Assembly (NCBI GenBank): GCA_965213735.1
Contig: CBDCAB010000005.1
Coordinates: 620,001 to 684,000 of the forward strand
Direction of reading: 5' to 3'
From: CALDTK01 sp965213735
GTDB taxonomy: Bacteria; Bacteroidota; Bacteroidia; Chitinophagales; Saprospiraceae
DNA: 64,000 nucleotides
Shown: in pieces, positions 7,988-16,661 of the stretch
How positions within the stretch are numbered: position 1 is the first letter of the stretch
Layout of the letters: every line of letters starts with the position of its first letter
Translations under genes and position numbers: made by a program
The notes under the pieces: model-generated
The model's database searches: none
What the model was told of the DNA's origin: nothing
What the model saw: only the letters and a program-made list of their open reading frames with translations

Positions 7988-9885
7988 GCGGCGAGTTCAA
8001 GCGGTGTTTCGTCAGTTGTGGCGAGCACAATGGTGGGCAGGTCGTTGACGTGGCGCTTGAGGAAGTCGACGAGTTGGAGAGCGTGCACGAGGTTGCGTGC
8101 GCCATAAGAACCATCCGACTTTTCGATGAGATAGCGCAGCCCCTGCTTGGTGGAGCGCCCGAAATCTCCTGTATTCCCACGTCCAAAATCCCCTGAGCGA
8201 TCTAGAAGCCGCATCATCTCAGCTTCGAGCATATCTCGGTGGCCAGGGGTAATTTTGCCCTTACCGAAGAGAGCCGCGACCGTTCGCCCACTTTCGGTGA
8301 GCCAAGTCCGGGAGTTGTGGTGTTGCAGACCAGCGACAAGATTCTGGAGCGCGTGGAGGCTTGCGTAGCCCATCTCGCCGTCGCTGCGGCGCTCGAGGCG
8401 ACCCCAGGGCAGCACTACTTCCTGCTGCTCACCTGAGCGCTTAACGACGCGGATGCAGAGTGCGTTTCTTTTACCATTTCTGCCAGCTTTGGCCGTTTTC
8501 TCAGCCTCATGAGCAAGCACAACGGTATCTCCGAGTGGACGCTTATAGTGCGCAATAACGAGGCCTGCTGAGAAGGTGAATTCCTCGGCAACTTTGTATT
8601 CTTCCTGTATTGGTTTGCTCACCTGTTCCTGAAAGGCCGTCCGAAGTCGGCCGAGTACAGGAAAGATCGCATCTAGCGTCAGCAACCCGAGATAATCATC
8701 GCCGCCTGCGTACACGGTGAGACCGTTGCCGCTTTCATCGACGATCATTTTGGCTTCCGTAGCAAAGTCTGCTAGCTTCTGTCCGATGAAAGTGTGAAAT
8801 TCACGGAGTGTCTTTCCGTCGCTTGATTTCAGTTTTTTACCGCTGAGCCATTGACCGACGTTGTCGCCGTCGAAAGAGAGGAGGGCGTAGTAGGGAGTTT
8901 GGCGGAGGCCTCCAGCACTCAGTCGACGGCGAAGGTCCTCGTGTTTGTTTTGAAGTGCCTTCAACCGGCTAGTATCAAGACCTTGCTTCTGAAAATAGTT
9001 TTCTGTCAAATTCTCTTGGAAGGCAAGCTGCCCGTCGCTACCCTCTCCAGCGGTGAAACGTAGTTCATCTACATAATCCTGGAGTTCTTTAGGATTTTCA
9101 CTTCCCAACTTTTTATTTAACCCTAGTAGGGCCACATCAGCGGTTGAGAAATATTCTTTCCCAAAGTCAAATTTGCGCAAGCGCTTTACTGCGCTAACCG
9201 CGCTGAGACCTTCATTGGGCCCAACCAGTGCGCCGCGATTGTGAAGTCTGCGTGGCAGGCTCGAGTCTGTCGTTGCTGGCCAACCACTCTTCGTATTGCT
9301 CTTTCCAGCGCCGAACATTAACGCATCCCTCTCCCCGGTGAGGGCATCTTTTCTTGAGGTCTCGTCGCTGCCGAACTGATTACCGATTTGCGCAAAGACA
9401 CGCGCATTCTTTACTGCTCCTAGGCGAGATTCGATTGCTTCGTAGGCACTCTTGTAACCTTCATCTCCAGAGTATGACTCGAGTGCCCAATAAACTTCCA
9501 GAAGTTGGTCAATTTGTTCGTCATAACGGGCTAGCCAATCTTCCGCACCCCCAGGAAGCTGGTCGAGCTTCTCATCTTGCAAAACTAGATCAGCCTGCTT
9601 TCGCCAAAATTTACGCGCCGCAGCTTCGAGGGCGCGAGCTATCTCAACAACCTGCTCCGGACTCTCGCCGCTGATGGTACCGAGCATGCGGTTGGGCAGG
9701 CCGAGTGCATTTATATTACCCGGCACGATCACATCACCGCCCGCATTTTTAAAGGCCTTACAAATTTCCTGGGTGATTTCACTCAGCAGCCGCGAGCCCG
9801 AGCGCAAATCACGCAGCTTGCGCGACTGAGCGATGAAGGATTGGACGGGGCCGATAGAGATGAGGAGGAGGTGGTGCTTATTCAT
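7984..9885 (-). CDS. cmr2: Type III-B Cas10/Cmr2, cyclase-competent, no HD domain
   Basis: 633 residues, shorter than Cas10 proteins that carry an N-terminal HD nuclease; here the protein begins at once with the palm-proximal segment ISIGPVQSFIAQSRK (10-23). The first palm motif SFDGDN (337-342) and the cyclase motif AGGDDY (393-398) are intact, so synthesis of cyclic oligoadenylate from ATP is expected, whereas ssDNA cleavage is not. The usual zinc-binding cysteines next to the GERxAL segment (here TGERDAL, about 183-189) are missing. The stop overlaps cmr3 and the start overlaps cmr1 by ATGA. With two CARF-HEPN genes downstream, signalling is the likely main output. Confidence 0.93.
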   Translation of the reverse strand: MNKHHLLLISIGPVQSFIAQSRKLRDLRSGSRLLSEITQEICKAFKNAGGDVIVPGNINALGLPNRMLGTISGESPEQVVEIARALEAAARKFWRKQADLVLQDEKLDQLPGGAEDWLARYDEQIDQLLEVYWALESYSGDEGYKSAYEAIESRLGAVKNARVFAQIGNQFGSDETSRKDALTGERDALMFGAGKSNTKSGWPATTDSSLPRRLHNRGALVGPNEGLSAVSAVKRLRKFDFGKEYFSTADVALLGLNKKLGSENPKELQDYVDELRFTAGEGSDGQLAFQENLTENYFQKQGLDTSRLKALQNKHEDLRRRLSAGGLRQTPYYALLSFDGDNVGQWLSGKKLKSSDGKTLREFHTFIGQKLADFATEAKMIVDESGNGLTVYAGGDDYLGLLTLDAIFPVLGRLRTAFQEQVSKPIQEEYKVAEEFTFSAGLVIAHYKRPLGDTVVLAHEAEKTAKAGRNGKRNALCIRVVKRSGEQQEVVLPWGRLERRSDGEMGYASLHALQNLVAGLQHHNSRTWLTESGRTVAALFGKGKITPGHRDMLEAEMMRLLDRSGDFGRGNTGDFGRSTKQGLRYLIEKSDGSYGARNLVHALQLVDFLKRHVNDLPTIVLATTDETPLELAA

Positions 9886-11051
9886 TCCGCTATCGGATTT
9901 TTGAGATTCTCAAAAAAATGGGCGATGACAGCGGTGCGATCTTTCCTAGGTGGTCGAAGATCGAAGTGATAAGGGCCTACTCCAGGTTTCCAACCTCGAA
10001 GCCCATTAATTGTCTGTGCGGATGGCCTCATACCAGAAACACTAATGGTGTATGGCAAACTCAAAAAGCCAAATTGTAAACCTTCACCTTTAGATCGCAA
10101 AACAAATATTTGAATAGCCTTGTCAAGACGAGCGACTTTATGATCCCCTGGAAGATCAGGATGGCTCCACATTTCTGGTTTGTAGGCAGCGAACAAATTC
10201 TTTTCCCCGTACTGATACCCCGCTTGGTGGTTTTCAGTCTCTTCGGTTAGTTCGCTTAGTGAAGCTTTGGCGTTCATATACATGAGCCCAGCGTCTGCTA
10301 ACACATGCTTCCAGTTCGAAGAGGATGATTGATAATGCTTCGATAACAGAGTCTGCTTAGAGAATGCAGCATATCCAACATCCCCACTTGAATCCTGTCT
10401 GTGTTTCTCTACAAATTCTTCAATATTTATCTGATCTTCTACAAATTGACCATTTGTCTCGCTTTGCACCGTGTAAGCTACTTGTCCGAATCCATTGCGA
10501 TGTTTAAGGCCGAATCCTCCGAATGTGAGCATGGCTTGAATAGAGGGTTCTACAGCGAGCCAAACATCAGCACTGCATCTGACGGACAACAAAAAATAGA
10601 CGCTCTCATTTTTAGAAGATTTGGGCAGTACTAACGTACGTGCCGTGTTATCTCCCATTTGGTATGCACCAAACAAGAAATAGGTAAGGGGATCTCTAGC
10701 GTCGGGCCTTCTTTTATTAGGAGGGCCCGCCCACTTTGTTATACCATCACCCTCTTCACAGGTAAGATGCTGAATATCTGACTTATTGGTTTCCCAAGCC
10801 ACGCTCAGACTCACCTTACTTTTCTGAGCTGATTCTCCATGCACGCCACCAAATAAGTTGTCTTCTTTTAAACGCAGTTCATGGTATTCCCCTTTAGCAT
10901 CAGGCCCTGTCGGATGCAACGCCCGCCACCACCACCTTAACGCCCCCTTAATACTCGGAGCCCGCAGCTCGGCCTGCGACTGATCGGCGCCACTCATGAT
11001 GAGCGGAGTAAGAAGCTCACACCGATAGATCTTACGGATATACTTGGCCAT
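9882..11051 (-). CDS. cmr1: Type III-B RAMP protein Cmr1
   Basis: 389 residues. The Cmr1 hallmark APSIKGALRWWWRALHP (31-47) is exact, preceded by the RAMP strand ELLTPLIMSGAD. Cmr1 caps the 3' end of the crRNA in the Cmr complex. The gene is noticeably richer in A and T than its neighbours, especially around 10.1-10.9 kb, but motifs and length are normal. It starts 9 bases after cas6 and overlaps cmr2 by 4 bases. Confidence 0.92.
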   Translation of the reverse strand: MAKYIRKIYRCELLTPLIMSGADQSQAELRAPSIKGALRWWWRALHPTGPDAKGEYHELRLKEDNLFGGVHGESAQKSKVSLSVAWETNKSDIQHLTCEEGDGITKWAGPPNKRRPDARDPLTYFLFGAYQMGDNTARTLVLPKSSKNESVYFLLSVRCSADVWLAVEPSIQAMLTFGGFGLKHRNGFGQVAYTVQSETNGQFVEDQINIEEFVEKHRQDSSGDVGYAAFSKQTLLSKHYQSSSSNWKHVLADAGLMYMNAKASLSELTEETENHQAGYQYGEKNLFAAYKPEMWSHPDLPGDHKVARLDKAIQIFVLRSKGEGLQFGFLSLPYTISVSGMRPSAQTINGLRGWKPGVGPYHFDLRPPRKDRTAVIAHFFENLKNPIAE

Positions 11052-11060
11052 TAAATCAAA

Positions 11061-11747
11061 TTATGTGGGGCGGTAAGGATGGGTGACGCCAAAGCCCATT
11101 GCTACGGCTTTACCCAAACCTAGACCATACGGAAGTTCCAAATTCGTGCGAAATCTAACATCAAAAGCTGGACGAGCAGCACCTTTGTAGCGAATTGTTC
11201 CTAAATTTCTTACCCCAGCCAATTCTACGCGCACCCGCTGCTCAATACGCCACCCGACGCCTTGTGCAAAAGCTAACAGGTGATTGGTCAATAGCCGGCC
11301 CATCCAGTCACCTCTGGTGTATTCATCGAGCTGCCGAAATTCGCGCTCATTCTGCTGACTTAGCGGCAGGTAATCACGCACCTCGTAATGGAGCAAGCTG
11401 TCAGAAGCACTCAAGGGATAGTAGTCTATAGCTACGTCATCAACAATTAAGCTTACCCGCCGCTGATGCAGCCATAGCTCAGGTGCAGGCCCATCGAGTA
11501 AGCGTCTCAAATCATCAACGCCCTCGCCGAATGCGATGAGTGCAGCCTGCCGCCCCTCAATGCGATACTGTACCAGCGGATATCGATACATATAGTTATT
11601 GGCCCCAGGAGCATGATTATGAAATTTATCAAAGCTTCTCCCCACATGACTCACCAACGCTCCCCGAAAAGCACCCAAATCCCGCCGAGCCAACTCAAAG
11701 CGAAACCTGACCCGCAAAACCTTAACTGTAGGACCAGCTAAATCCAT
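11061..11747 (-). CDS. cas6: CRISPR pre-crRNA endoribonuclease Cas6
   Basis: First gene of the operon. The ferredoxin-like core starts at VKVLRVRFRFEL, contains the FHNH and MYRYPLVQYRI segments, and ends with the glycine-rich loop LGLGKAVAMGFGVTHP typical of Cas6. Cas6 cuts the repeat RNA to make mature crRNA. The frame is open further upstream to an ATG at 11864, but the ATG at 11747 is preceded by a purine-rich stretch (GGGAGAGG, a possible ribosome-binding site) and begins the recognisable domain, so it is preferred. With no array in the window, the enzyme must act on a transcript made elsewhere. The exact start is uncertain. Confidence 0.82.
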   Translation of the reverse strand: MDLAGPTVKVLRVRFRFELARRDLGAFRGALVSHVGRSFDKFHNHAPGANNYMYRYPLVQYRIEGRQAALIAFGEGVDDLRRLLDGPAPELWLHQRRVSLIVDDVAIDYYPLSASDSLLHYEVRDYLPLSQQNEREFRQLDEYTRGDWMGRLLTNHLLAFAQGVGWRIEQRVRVELAGVRNLGTIRYKGAARPAFDVRFRTNLELPYGLGLGKAVAMGFGVTHPYRPT

Positions 11748-11951
11748 AACCTCTCCCGTCAATGAAAATGATGATGCATTATTACCTGCTATCAATACCT
11801 GCCGCACCCGCTTGAAGAACCTTCCTTGACCACCAGCAGGCACCAATGTACACGCTAGCAGCAATCCTGTAGCTTCACATAATCCACACCCCGCACTTTT
11901 CTACCCGCACCACCGTTATACCTCAACACCCGAAACACACCGTACCCAAAA

Positions 11952-12005
11952 ACTGGTTCCTAAACCAGTAGCCTCTCGTGATCCGTTCGCGAGGGGCTTT
12001 TTTTT
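11952..12005 (+). terminator. Two stacked hairpins with T-run (intrinsic terminator on plus strand)
   Basis: A perfect 7-bp inverted repeat (ACTGGTT/AACCAGT, 4-base loop) is followed at once by a GC-rich hairpin (AGCCTCTCG/CGAGGGGCT) and eight T residues. The shape is that of a rho-independent terminator read on the plus strand. No plus-strand protein gene lies upstream: the cas operon runs the other way. It could end a small RNA transcribed from about 11.87 kb, or block antisense transcription into the repeat region. The structure is seen; the transcript is inference. Confidence 0.6.
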
Positions 12006-12074
12006 GCACCCAAACCCGAAGTGGCATCTAGCCCAGCAAGCACTCCGCCCTTTACAAACCTTGCAGCCCCTCAC

Positions 12075-12345
12075 CCTGAGCAACACGAACTCGCGATACC
12101 ATCAACCCCCGCACAGGCCTTACGATCCTTACGTACTCACAAGCGGGGCTACTTAGAGTAGGTTTTCCTCCCTGCTCCTTCGTCCCGGGCCCCTCCTACT
12201 CACGTCCCATACCCCATTTCTTCGTAGCGGTGAGCGAAGCGAACTTGCGATACAATCACCTCAGAACTGCCCTTGCGATCCTTGCGCACCATTGCGGTGA
12301 GCGAAGCGAACTTGCGATACAATCACCCCAGAACTGCCCCCCGCC
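12075..12345. repeat. Degenerate copies of the GC-rich intergenic repeat family
   Basis: Two to three imperfect units sharing GCGGTGAGCGAAGCG, CTTGCGATAC and CCTTGCGATCCTTGCG-type blocks with the larger arrays at 13.7-14.3 kb and 22.5-23.8 kb. They extend an open frame into moxR artificially. The bases between 11865 and 12075 hold only the terminator-like hairpins; 12345-12424 is A/C-rich with no recognised element. Confidence 0.8.
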
Positions 12346-12424
12346 CAGCCCCCAAACAACAAAAACAGCGAAGCCTCCCAAAACCCTCCCCTCCCTACTT
12401 TTGCCCGCCATACCTCAGCTCACT

Positions 12425-13423
12425 ATGACTCCCAGCGTAGACATCGAACGCATCAACCAACAAGTAAGCGCCGACTCCGAACTCATCGACCGTATCCTCG
12501 CCGCAGCCGAACCCATCATCGTTGGCCAGCGCCGCATGATGGAAGCCCTGCTCATTGGACTGCTCACCCGCGGCCATATCCTGCTCGAAGGGCTGCCAGG
12601 ACTAGCCAAAACCCTCGCCATCCGTACCCTCGCAGCAACCGTAGACGGAGACTTCTCGCGCATCCAGTTCACGCCCGACCTACTCCCCGCCGATATCGTC
12701 GGAACCATGATTTACAACCCTGGCAAGGCAGCTTTCTCCGTCCGCAAAGGACCTGTCTTCGCCAACTTCGTGCTCGCCGACGAAATCAACCGCGCCCCTG
12801 CCAAAGTACAATCCGCCTTGCTCGAAGCGATGCAAGAACTCCAAGTCACCATTGGGGGGGAGACCTACATACTCGAGGAGCCCTTTCTGGTGCTAGCCAC
12901 GCAAAATCCCGTCGAACAAGAAGGCACCTACCCGCTACCCGAAGCACAGACCGACAGGTTTATGCTCAAAGTCACCGTCGATTATCCGCAACGGGAAGAT
13001 GAACGGGAAATCCTCCGGCGCAACCTCGGCGGCCAAGCCGTACCACCCACCACACCAGTAGTTAATTTAGCCGATATTCAACACCTCCGTAGCTCCGTCG
13101 AGCAGGTTTATATTGACAATAAGATAGAGAGTTATATCCTTGATTTGGTGTTTGCCACCCGCCGCCCAGCAGATTTCGGTTTGGCGGATGTGCAACCGCT
13201 GCTGAGTTTTGGCGCAAGCCCCCGAGCCAGCATCAACCTCGCCCGTGCAGCACGCGCACAAGCATTCCTCCAACGCCGCGGCTACGTCGTCCCCGAAGAT
13301 GTGCGCTCCATCGCTCGCGAAGTCCTCCGCCACCGCCTCGGCCTCACCTACGAAGCCGAAGCCGAAAACGTCACCTCCGATCAGATTATAGACCGGCTCA
13401 TTGATCGGATTGAGGTGCCGTAA
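12425..13423 (+). CDS. moxR: MoxR-family AAA+ ATPase
   Basis: 332 residues from the ATG at 12425. The frame is open further upstream, but that part translates intergenic repeat and is not family sequence. Walker A is GLPGLAKT (56-63), Walker B VLADE (116-120), and the sensor region ATQNPVEQEGTYPLPEAQTDRF is textbook MoxR. MoxR proteins act as chaperone-like ATPases together with VWA-domain partners encoded beside them, here DUF58, BatA and BatB, in cell-envelope stress tolerance. A separate gene and an 845-bp repeat-filled gap separate it from DUF58, which is unusual because these two are normally adjacent. Confidence 0.93.
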   Translation: MTPSVDIERINQQVSADSELIDRILAAAEPIIVGQRRMMEALLIGLLTRGHILLEGLPGLAKTLAIRTLAATVDGDFSRIQFTPDLLPADIVGTMIYNPGKAAFSVRKGPVFANFVLADEINRAPAKVQSALLEAMQELQVTIGGETYILEEPFLVLATQNPVEQEGTYPLPEAQTDRFMLKVTVDYPQREDEREILRRNLGGQAVPPTTPVVNLADIQHLRSSVEQVYIDNKIESYILDLVFATRRPADFGLADVQPLLSFGASPRASINLARAARAQAFLQRRGYVVPEDVRSIAREVLRHRLGLTYEAEAENVTSDQIIDRLIDRIEVP

Positions 13424-13500
13424 GGTTTGGGGGCTGGGTGCTTTTAAAGAATGGTATCGCAAGGGACGCAAAAGGAGGATGCAAGGGAGGCAAAGGGGCT

Positions 13501-13640
13501 GGCCTCACCACAATGTTGTGGTCAGGTGGGTGCTAGGTGCTGGGTCCTTCTCTCAAACTTTTGTGTCTCGGCTGAAGGGTTTCCCCTCACCGCCCGGGTG
13601 GCGGTGGGGAACCCGTCAGCCGAGACACAAAAGCAATTAA
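13501..13640. repeat. Composite intergenic element, copy A
   Basis: In order: palindrome TCACCACAATGTTGTGGTCA (13505-13524), a short GGTGCTAGGTGCTGGG tract, then a long inverted repeat whose arms start and end with CTTTTGTGTCTCGGCTGA-type sequence and enclose a G/C-rich centre. The same three parts occur in reverse order and orientation at 25.26-25.51 kb. The long arms could form a stable hairpin. This looks like a small non-autonomous mobile element or a structured intergenic repeat. Confidence 0.75.
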
Positions 13641-13705
13641 AACTACATCAACATTCAGCCCGTCGCGTACCTATGTATAACTGCACTTCAAGAACTGCCA
13701 TACAG

Positions 13706-14265
13706 CCCAGCCCTTGCGATCCTTGCGCACTCACAAGCGGGGCCCCTGCACCCCATTTCTTCGTAGCGAATCGCGCAGCGACCTTGCAATACCATCACCC
13801 CCTGAACTGCCCCCCTGAACTGCCCCCCGCACAGCCCTTGCGATCCATGCGCACTCACAAGCGGGGCCCCTGCACCCCATTTCTTCGTTGCGATTCGCGT
13901 AGCGACCTTGCGATACCATCCCCCTGAACTGCCCCCCGCACAGCCCTTGCGATCCTTGCGCACTTACAAGCGGGGCCCCTGCACCCCATTTCTTCGTAGC
14001 GGTGAGCGCAGCGACCTTGCGATACCATCACCCCCAGAACAGCCCCCCTGAACTGCCCCCCGCACAGCCCTTGCGATCCTTGCGCACTCACAAGCGGGGC
14101 CCCTGCACCCCATTTCTTCGTTGCGAATCGCGCAGCGACCTTGCGATACCATCACCCCAGAACAGCCCCCCAAACAGCAAAACGCCGAAGGCAAAAAACA
14201 GCGAAGCCAAAAAACAGCCGCAGGCCAAAACAGCGAAGCTAAAAAACAGCGAAGCCAAAAACCTC
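13706..14265 (+). repeat. Tandem array of about 109-124 bp GC-rich repeat plus AACAGCGAAGC tail
   Basis: Four units start with CAGCCCTTGCGATCC near 13706, 13832, 13941 and 14065. Each holds CTCACAAGCGGGGCCCCTGC, a TTCTTCGT block, a GCGCAGCGACCTTGCGATAC block and a run of C-rich pentamers. The last 90 bases are a smaller repeat, AAAACAGCGAAGCC, which forms mini-hairpins (GGCTTCGCC) and ends just before the next gene. Long open frames on both strands across this stretch are products of the repeats. The same family in opposite orientation lies downstream of batD. Confidence 0.9.
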
Positions 14266-14268
14266 CCC

Positions 14269-15435
14269 ATGCTCCTCCTCCTCCTCGCCCTCACCACCAC
14301 CGCCCAAACAAGCTACATCGGCTTTGTCGACGGCGCACACCCTTTCAAGCTAGTACTCAACGGCGATGGCATCACCGGCAGCTTCAGCTCACAGGCAAGC
14401 AGCGAAGGCATCGATCTAGTTGGCGCATGCACCGGCCAAACCTGCAAATTCAGTGGCCGCGACACCGCCTTCGTCCTCAATTTCGTGCTCGACAAAGGGC
14501 AACTCACCGGCACCATCAGCCTCGGCAATGGCCGCGTACAGCAGCTCACCGCACAGCCCGCCCTCGCTACTGCCCAACTACCTACCACCTGTGCGACCGG
14601 CAAATGGCTGCGCACATACACAGCAGAAGAAGGTGAGCACTTACTCACTATTGCTGCCTTGCCGGGCCAACGAATTCTTGGCTCCCTCTTCGTGCGAGCG
14701 CGCAACACCAGCTACGGCGTCGACGGTAATATACGCGACCAAGGGCTCGAACTTTCACTAAGCAAAGCCGGTGGACTGCCAAGCATTGGCCAACTCACCC
14801 TCAAGCTGCCCGCCGACAGTAGCCAGCTAACCTCCGCGCATGGCGTATTCTACCTCGGAGGAGATAGTTTAGCCTTAGGTTTCGAGCTTTCGCAAAACCT
14901 GCCAATGGGCTGCCTCACCGCCAATGATCAGACCGAATTAGTCTATCCGCTTACGCAAAACCCCCGGGCCAACGCCACCATCGGAGCCCTGGCCAGCGAC
15001 TGGTGGAAAGCGCTCACTCAAGCACCTGCAACACCAGCCAGTGGCTGGTTCGAACCGACCCGCATAGACGCGCAAATCATCTCCGGATGGATGCATTTTG
15101 TGAGCGATGACGGCTACCATACCGAAGCCATCAACATCAGTTTGGCCAATGGCAAACCACTGCGCAGCAAGCAACTCGTAGGACCTCGGCGTGGGCGAAA
15201 AGATCTTCAAAACACTGCCCGCAAACACGCTATCGCGCACGCCAAGCTGAGCCATGTGCGGGGCTTTACGGAGTGGGCGCGGCATCAAGCATTCGACAAT
15301 ATTGTCGCTAGTCCAGAAGGCCTCACGTTTGGCAGCAATTACCATCCGCTCTACGGTCAACTTACCCATACCGAGCCGTGGGCGGCGCTTCCCCACAGCA
15401 AACGTCTCGCCGCTTGGCTCGTTACTCAGCCATAG
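14269..15435 (+). CDS. Exported protein of unknown function inside the bat cluster
   Basis: 388 residues from the ATG at 14269, where a short hydrophobic leader (MLLLLLALTTTAQ) starts; upstream frame is repeat sequence. The mature part is beta-rich with two short cysteine pairs (GACTGQTC near 46-53), followed by a C-terminal region rich in charged helices. No family was recognised. The stop lies 3 bases before the DUF58 gene, so the two are probably co-transcribed, suggesting an envelope role with the Bat proteins. Function is not assigned. Confidence 0.75.
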   Translation: MLLLLLALTTTAQTSYIGFVDGAHPFKLVLNGDGITGSFSSQASSEGIDLVGACTGQTCKFSGRDTAFVLNFVLDKGQLTGTISLGNGRVQQLTAQPALATAQLPTTCATGKWLRTYTAEEGEHLLTIAALPGQRILGSLFVRARNTSYGVDGNIRDQGLELSLSKAGGLPSIGQLTLKLPADSSQLTSAHGVFYLGGDSLALGFELSQNLPMGCLTANDQTELVYPLTQNPRANATIGALASDWWKALTQAPATPASGWFEPTRIDAQIISGWMHFVSDDGYHTEAINISLANGKPLRSKQLVGPRRGRKDLQNTARKHAIAHAKLSHVRGFTEWARHQAFDNIVASPEGLTFGSNYHPLYGQLTHTEPWAALPHSKRLAAWLVTQP

Positions 15436-15438
15436 ATT

Positions 15439-16323
15439 ATGGATGCTCAAGAACTCGCACAGTTCGTCCGCCAGGTCGAGATTAAGACGCGCGGCCTGTC
15501 CTCGCAGGTCTTCAGCGGGGAGTACCACGCGGCTTTCAAAGGTCGTGGCATGTCTTTCAGTGAGGTGCGCACCTACCAGCCTGGTGATGATGTGCGCGAC
15601 ATCGACTGGAATGTCACGGCTCGTTCGGGCACGCCGCACATCAAGATTTTCGAGGAAGAACGCGAGCTAAGTGTGTTGCTGGTCATCGACCTGTCGGCGT
15701 CGATGCTGTTTGGCACGCGCGGCCAATCCAAGCGTCGGCTCGCCACTGAGCTTGCTGCTGTTATTGGTTCGTCGGCGCTCAAAAACAATGATAAGGTTGG
15801 CGCGCTGCTGTACGGTGCTGCGGCTCCTTTTTATATCCCGCCCAAGAAAGGGTTTCAGCATGTGTTGCGTATCGTGCGCGAGCTCGGCAACTTGCCTGCT
15901 CAACCTGGAGTGGCCGATTTGGGTGAGGCCTTGCGCTACCTAAATAATGTGACGCGCCGGCGGGCAATCGTATTTGTGCTGAGCGATTTGCTGGCTCAAG
16001 GAAATTTTTCTACGGCCTTGCGCGTGGCTGGGCGTCGGCACGATTTGGTCGGTTTGCACCTCGTCGATGCGCTCGAGCGGGAATTGCCCGCTGTTGGATT
16101 GCTGCCCGTTGTGGATGCTGAGTCTGGCGAGCAGCGCCTTATCGACACGTCTTCGCCGCGGGTGCGTCGTGGGGTGGCAAGGCATTTTGCCGCCGAGCGT
16201 GCTGATGCTGCACAGGCGTTTCGGGCAGCGGGAGCTCAGGTGCTCGAACTTACAACTGGAGAAGATTACGTAGGGAAATTGTTGGGCTTTTTCAAGGCTC
16301 GCCACAAATTTGGACGCGCATGA
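15439..16323 (+). CDS. DUF58 / VWA-like domain protein
   Basis: 294 residues. The DUF58 core is clear: FKGRGMSFSEVRTYQPGDDVRDIDWNVTAR (about 34-63), then a von Willebrand-like region with a MIDAS-type DLSASM (about 83-88). DUF58 proteins work with MoxR ATPases. The C-terminal end (ARHKFGRA) and its stop form the first part of a 92-bp unit repeated downstream. The stop codon overlaps an ATG by ATGA, the ancestral start of the next gene. Confidence 0.92.
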   Translation: MDAQELAQFVRQVEIKTRGLSSQVFSGEYHAAFKGRGMSFSEVRTYQPGDDVRDIDWNVTARSGTPHIKIFEEERELSVLLVIDLSASMLFGTRGQSKRRLATELAAVIGSSALKNNDKVGALLYGAAAPFYIPPKKGFQHVLRIVRELGNLPAQPGVADLGEALRYLNNVTRRRAIVFVLSDLLAQGNFSTALRVAGRRHDLVGLHLVDALERELPAVGLLPVVDAESGEQRLIDTSSPRVRRGVARHFAAERADAAQAFRAAGAQVLELTTGEDYVGKLLGFFKARHKFGRA

Positions 16324-16661
16324 ACGGAGGTTGGAGCAGTGCCGTGATGCAAATAAGGAGTCTTATTACGCTTTCGCAAAACCCAAAGGCTCGTCACAAA
16401 TTCAAATGCACATGAAAGCAAGTTGGAGCATAACAGTGAGGCTGATGGGAAGTATTGTTGCGCTTTCGCAAAACCCAAAGTCTCGCCACAAATCCAAATA
16501 TGCCTGAAAGCAAGTTGGAGCATAGCGGTGATGTTAATGGGCAGTGTTGTTGCGCTTTCGCAAAACTCAAAAGCTCGTCTCAAATCCAAACATGCATGAA
16601 AGCAAGTTGGAGCATAGCGGTGATGTTAATGGGCAGTGTTGTTGCGCTTTCGCAAAACACG
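16294..16661 (+). repeat. Four tandem copies of a 92-bp unit spanning a gene junction
   Basis: Start-like codons recur at exactly 92-bp spacing: ATG 16320, ATG 16412, CTG 16504, ATG 16596. Each unit contains the last ten or so codons of DUF58 and the signal-peptide start of the next gene. Because 92 is not a multiple of 3, each of the first three copies reads as a mini-ORF of 31 codons ending in TGA that overlaps the next start (ATGA or CTGA). Only the fourth copy opens into the full gene. Divergence grows toward the first copy. Confidence 0.92.

Noticed and set aside
11940..12005. tRNA-like stems
   Set aside because: The hairpins do not form a cloverleaf and end in a T-run; read as a terminator instead.
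12230..12424. N-terminal extension of moxR
   Set aside because: It translates the intergenic repeat; the conserved protein starts at 12425.
13451..14268. Open frames on both strands between moxR and the next gene
   Set aside because: Products of the 109-124 bp repeat array.
16294..16661. CRISPR-like regular 92-bp spacing
   Set aside because: Whole units are duplicated including coding ends; no unique spacers.
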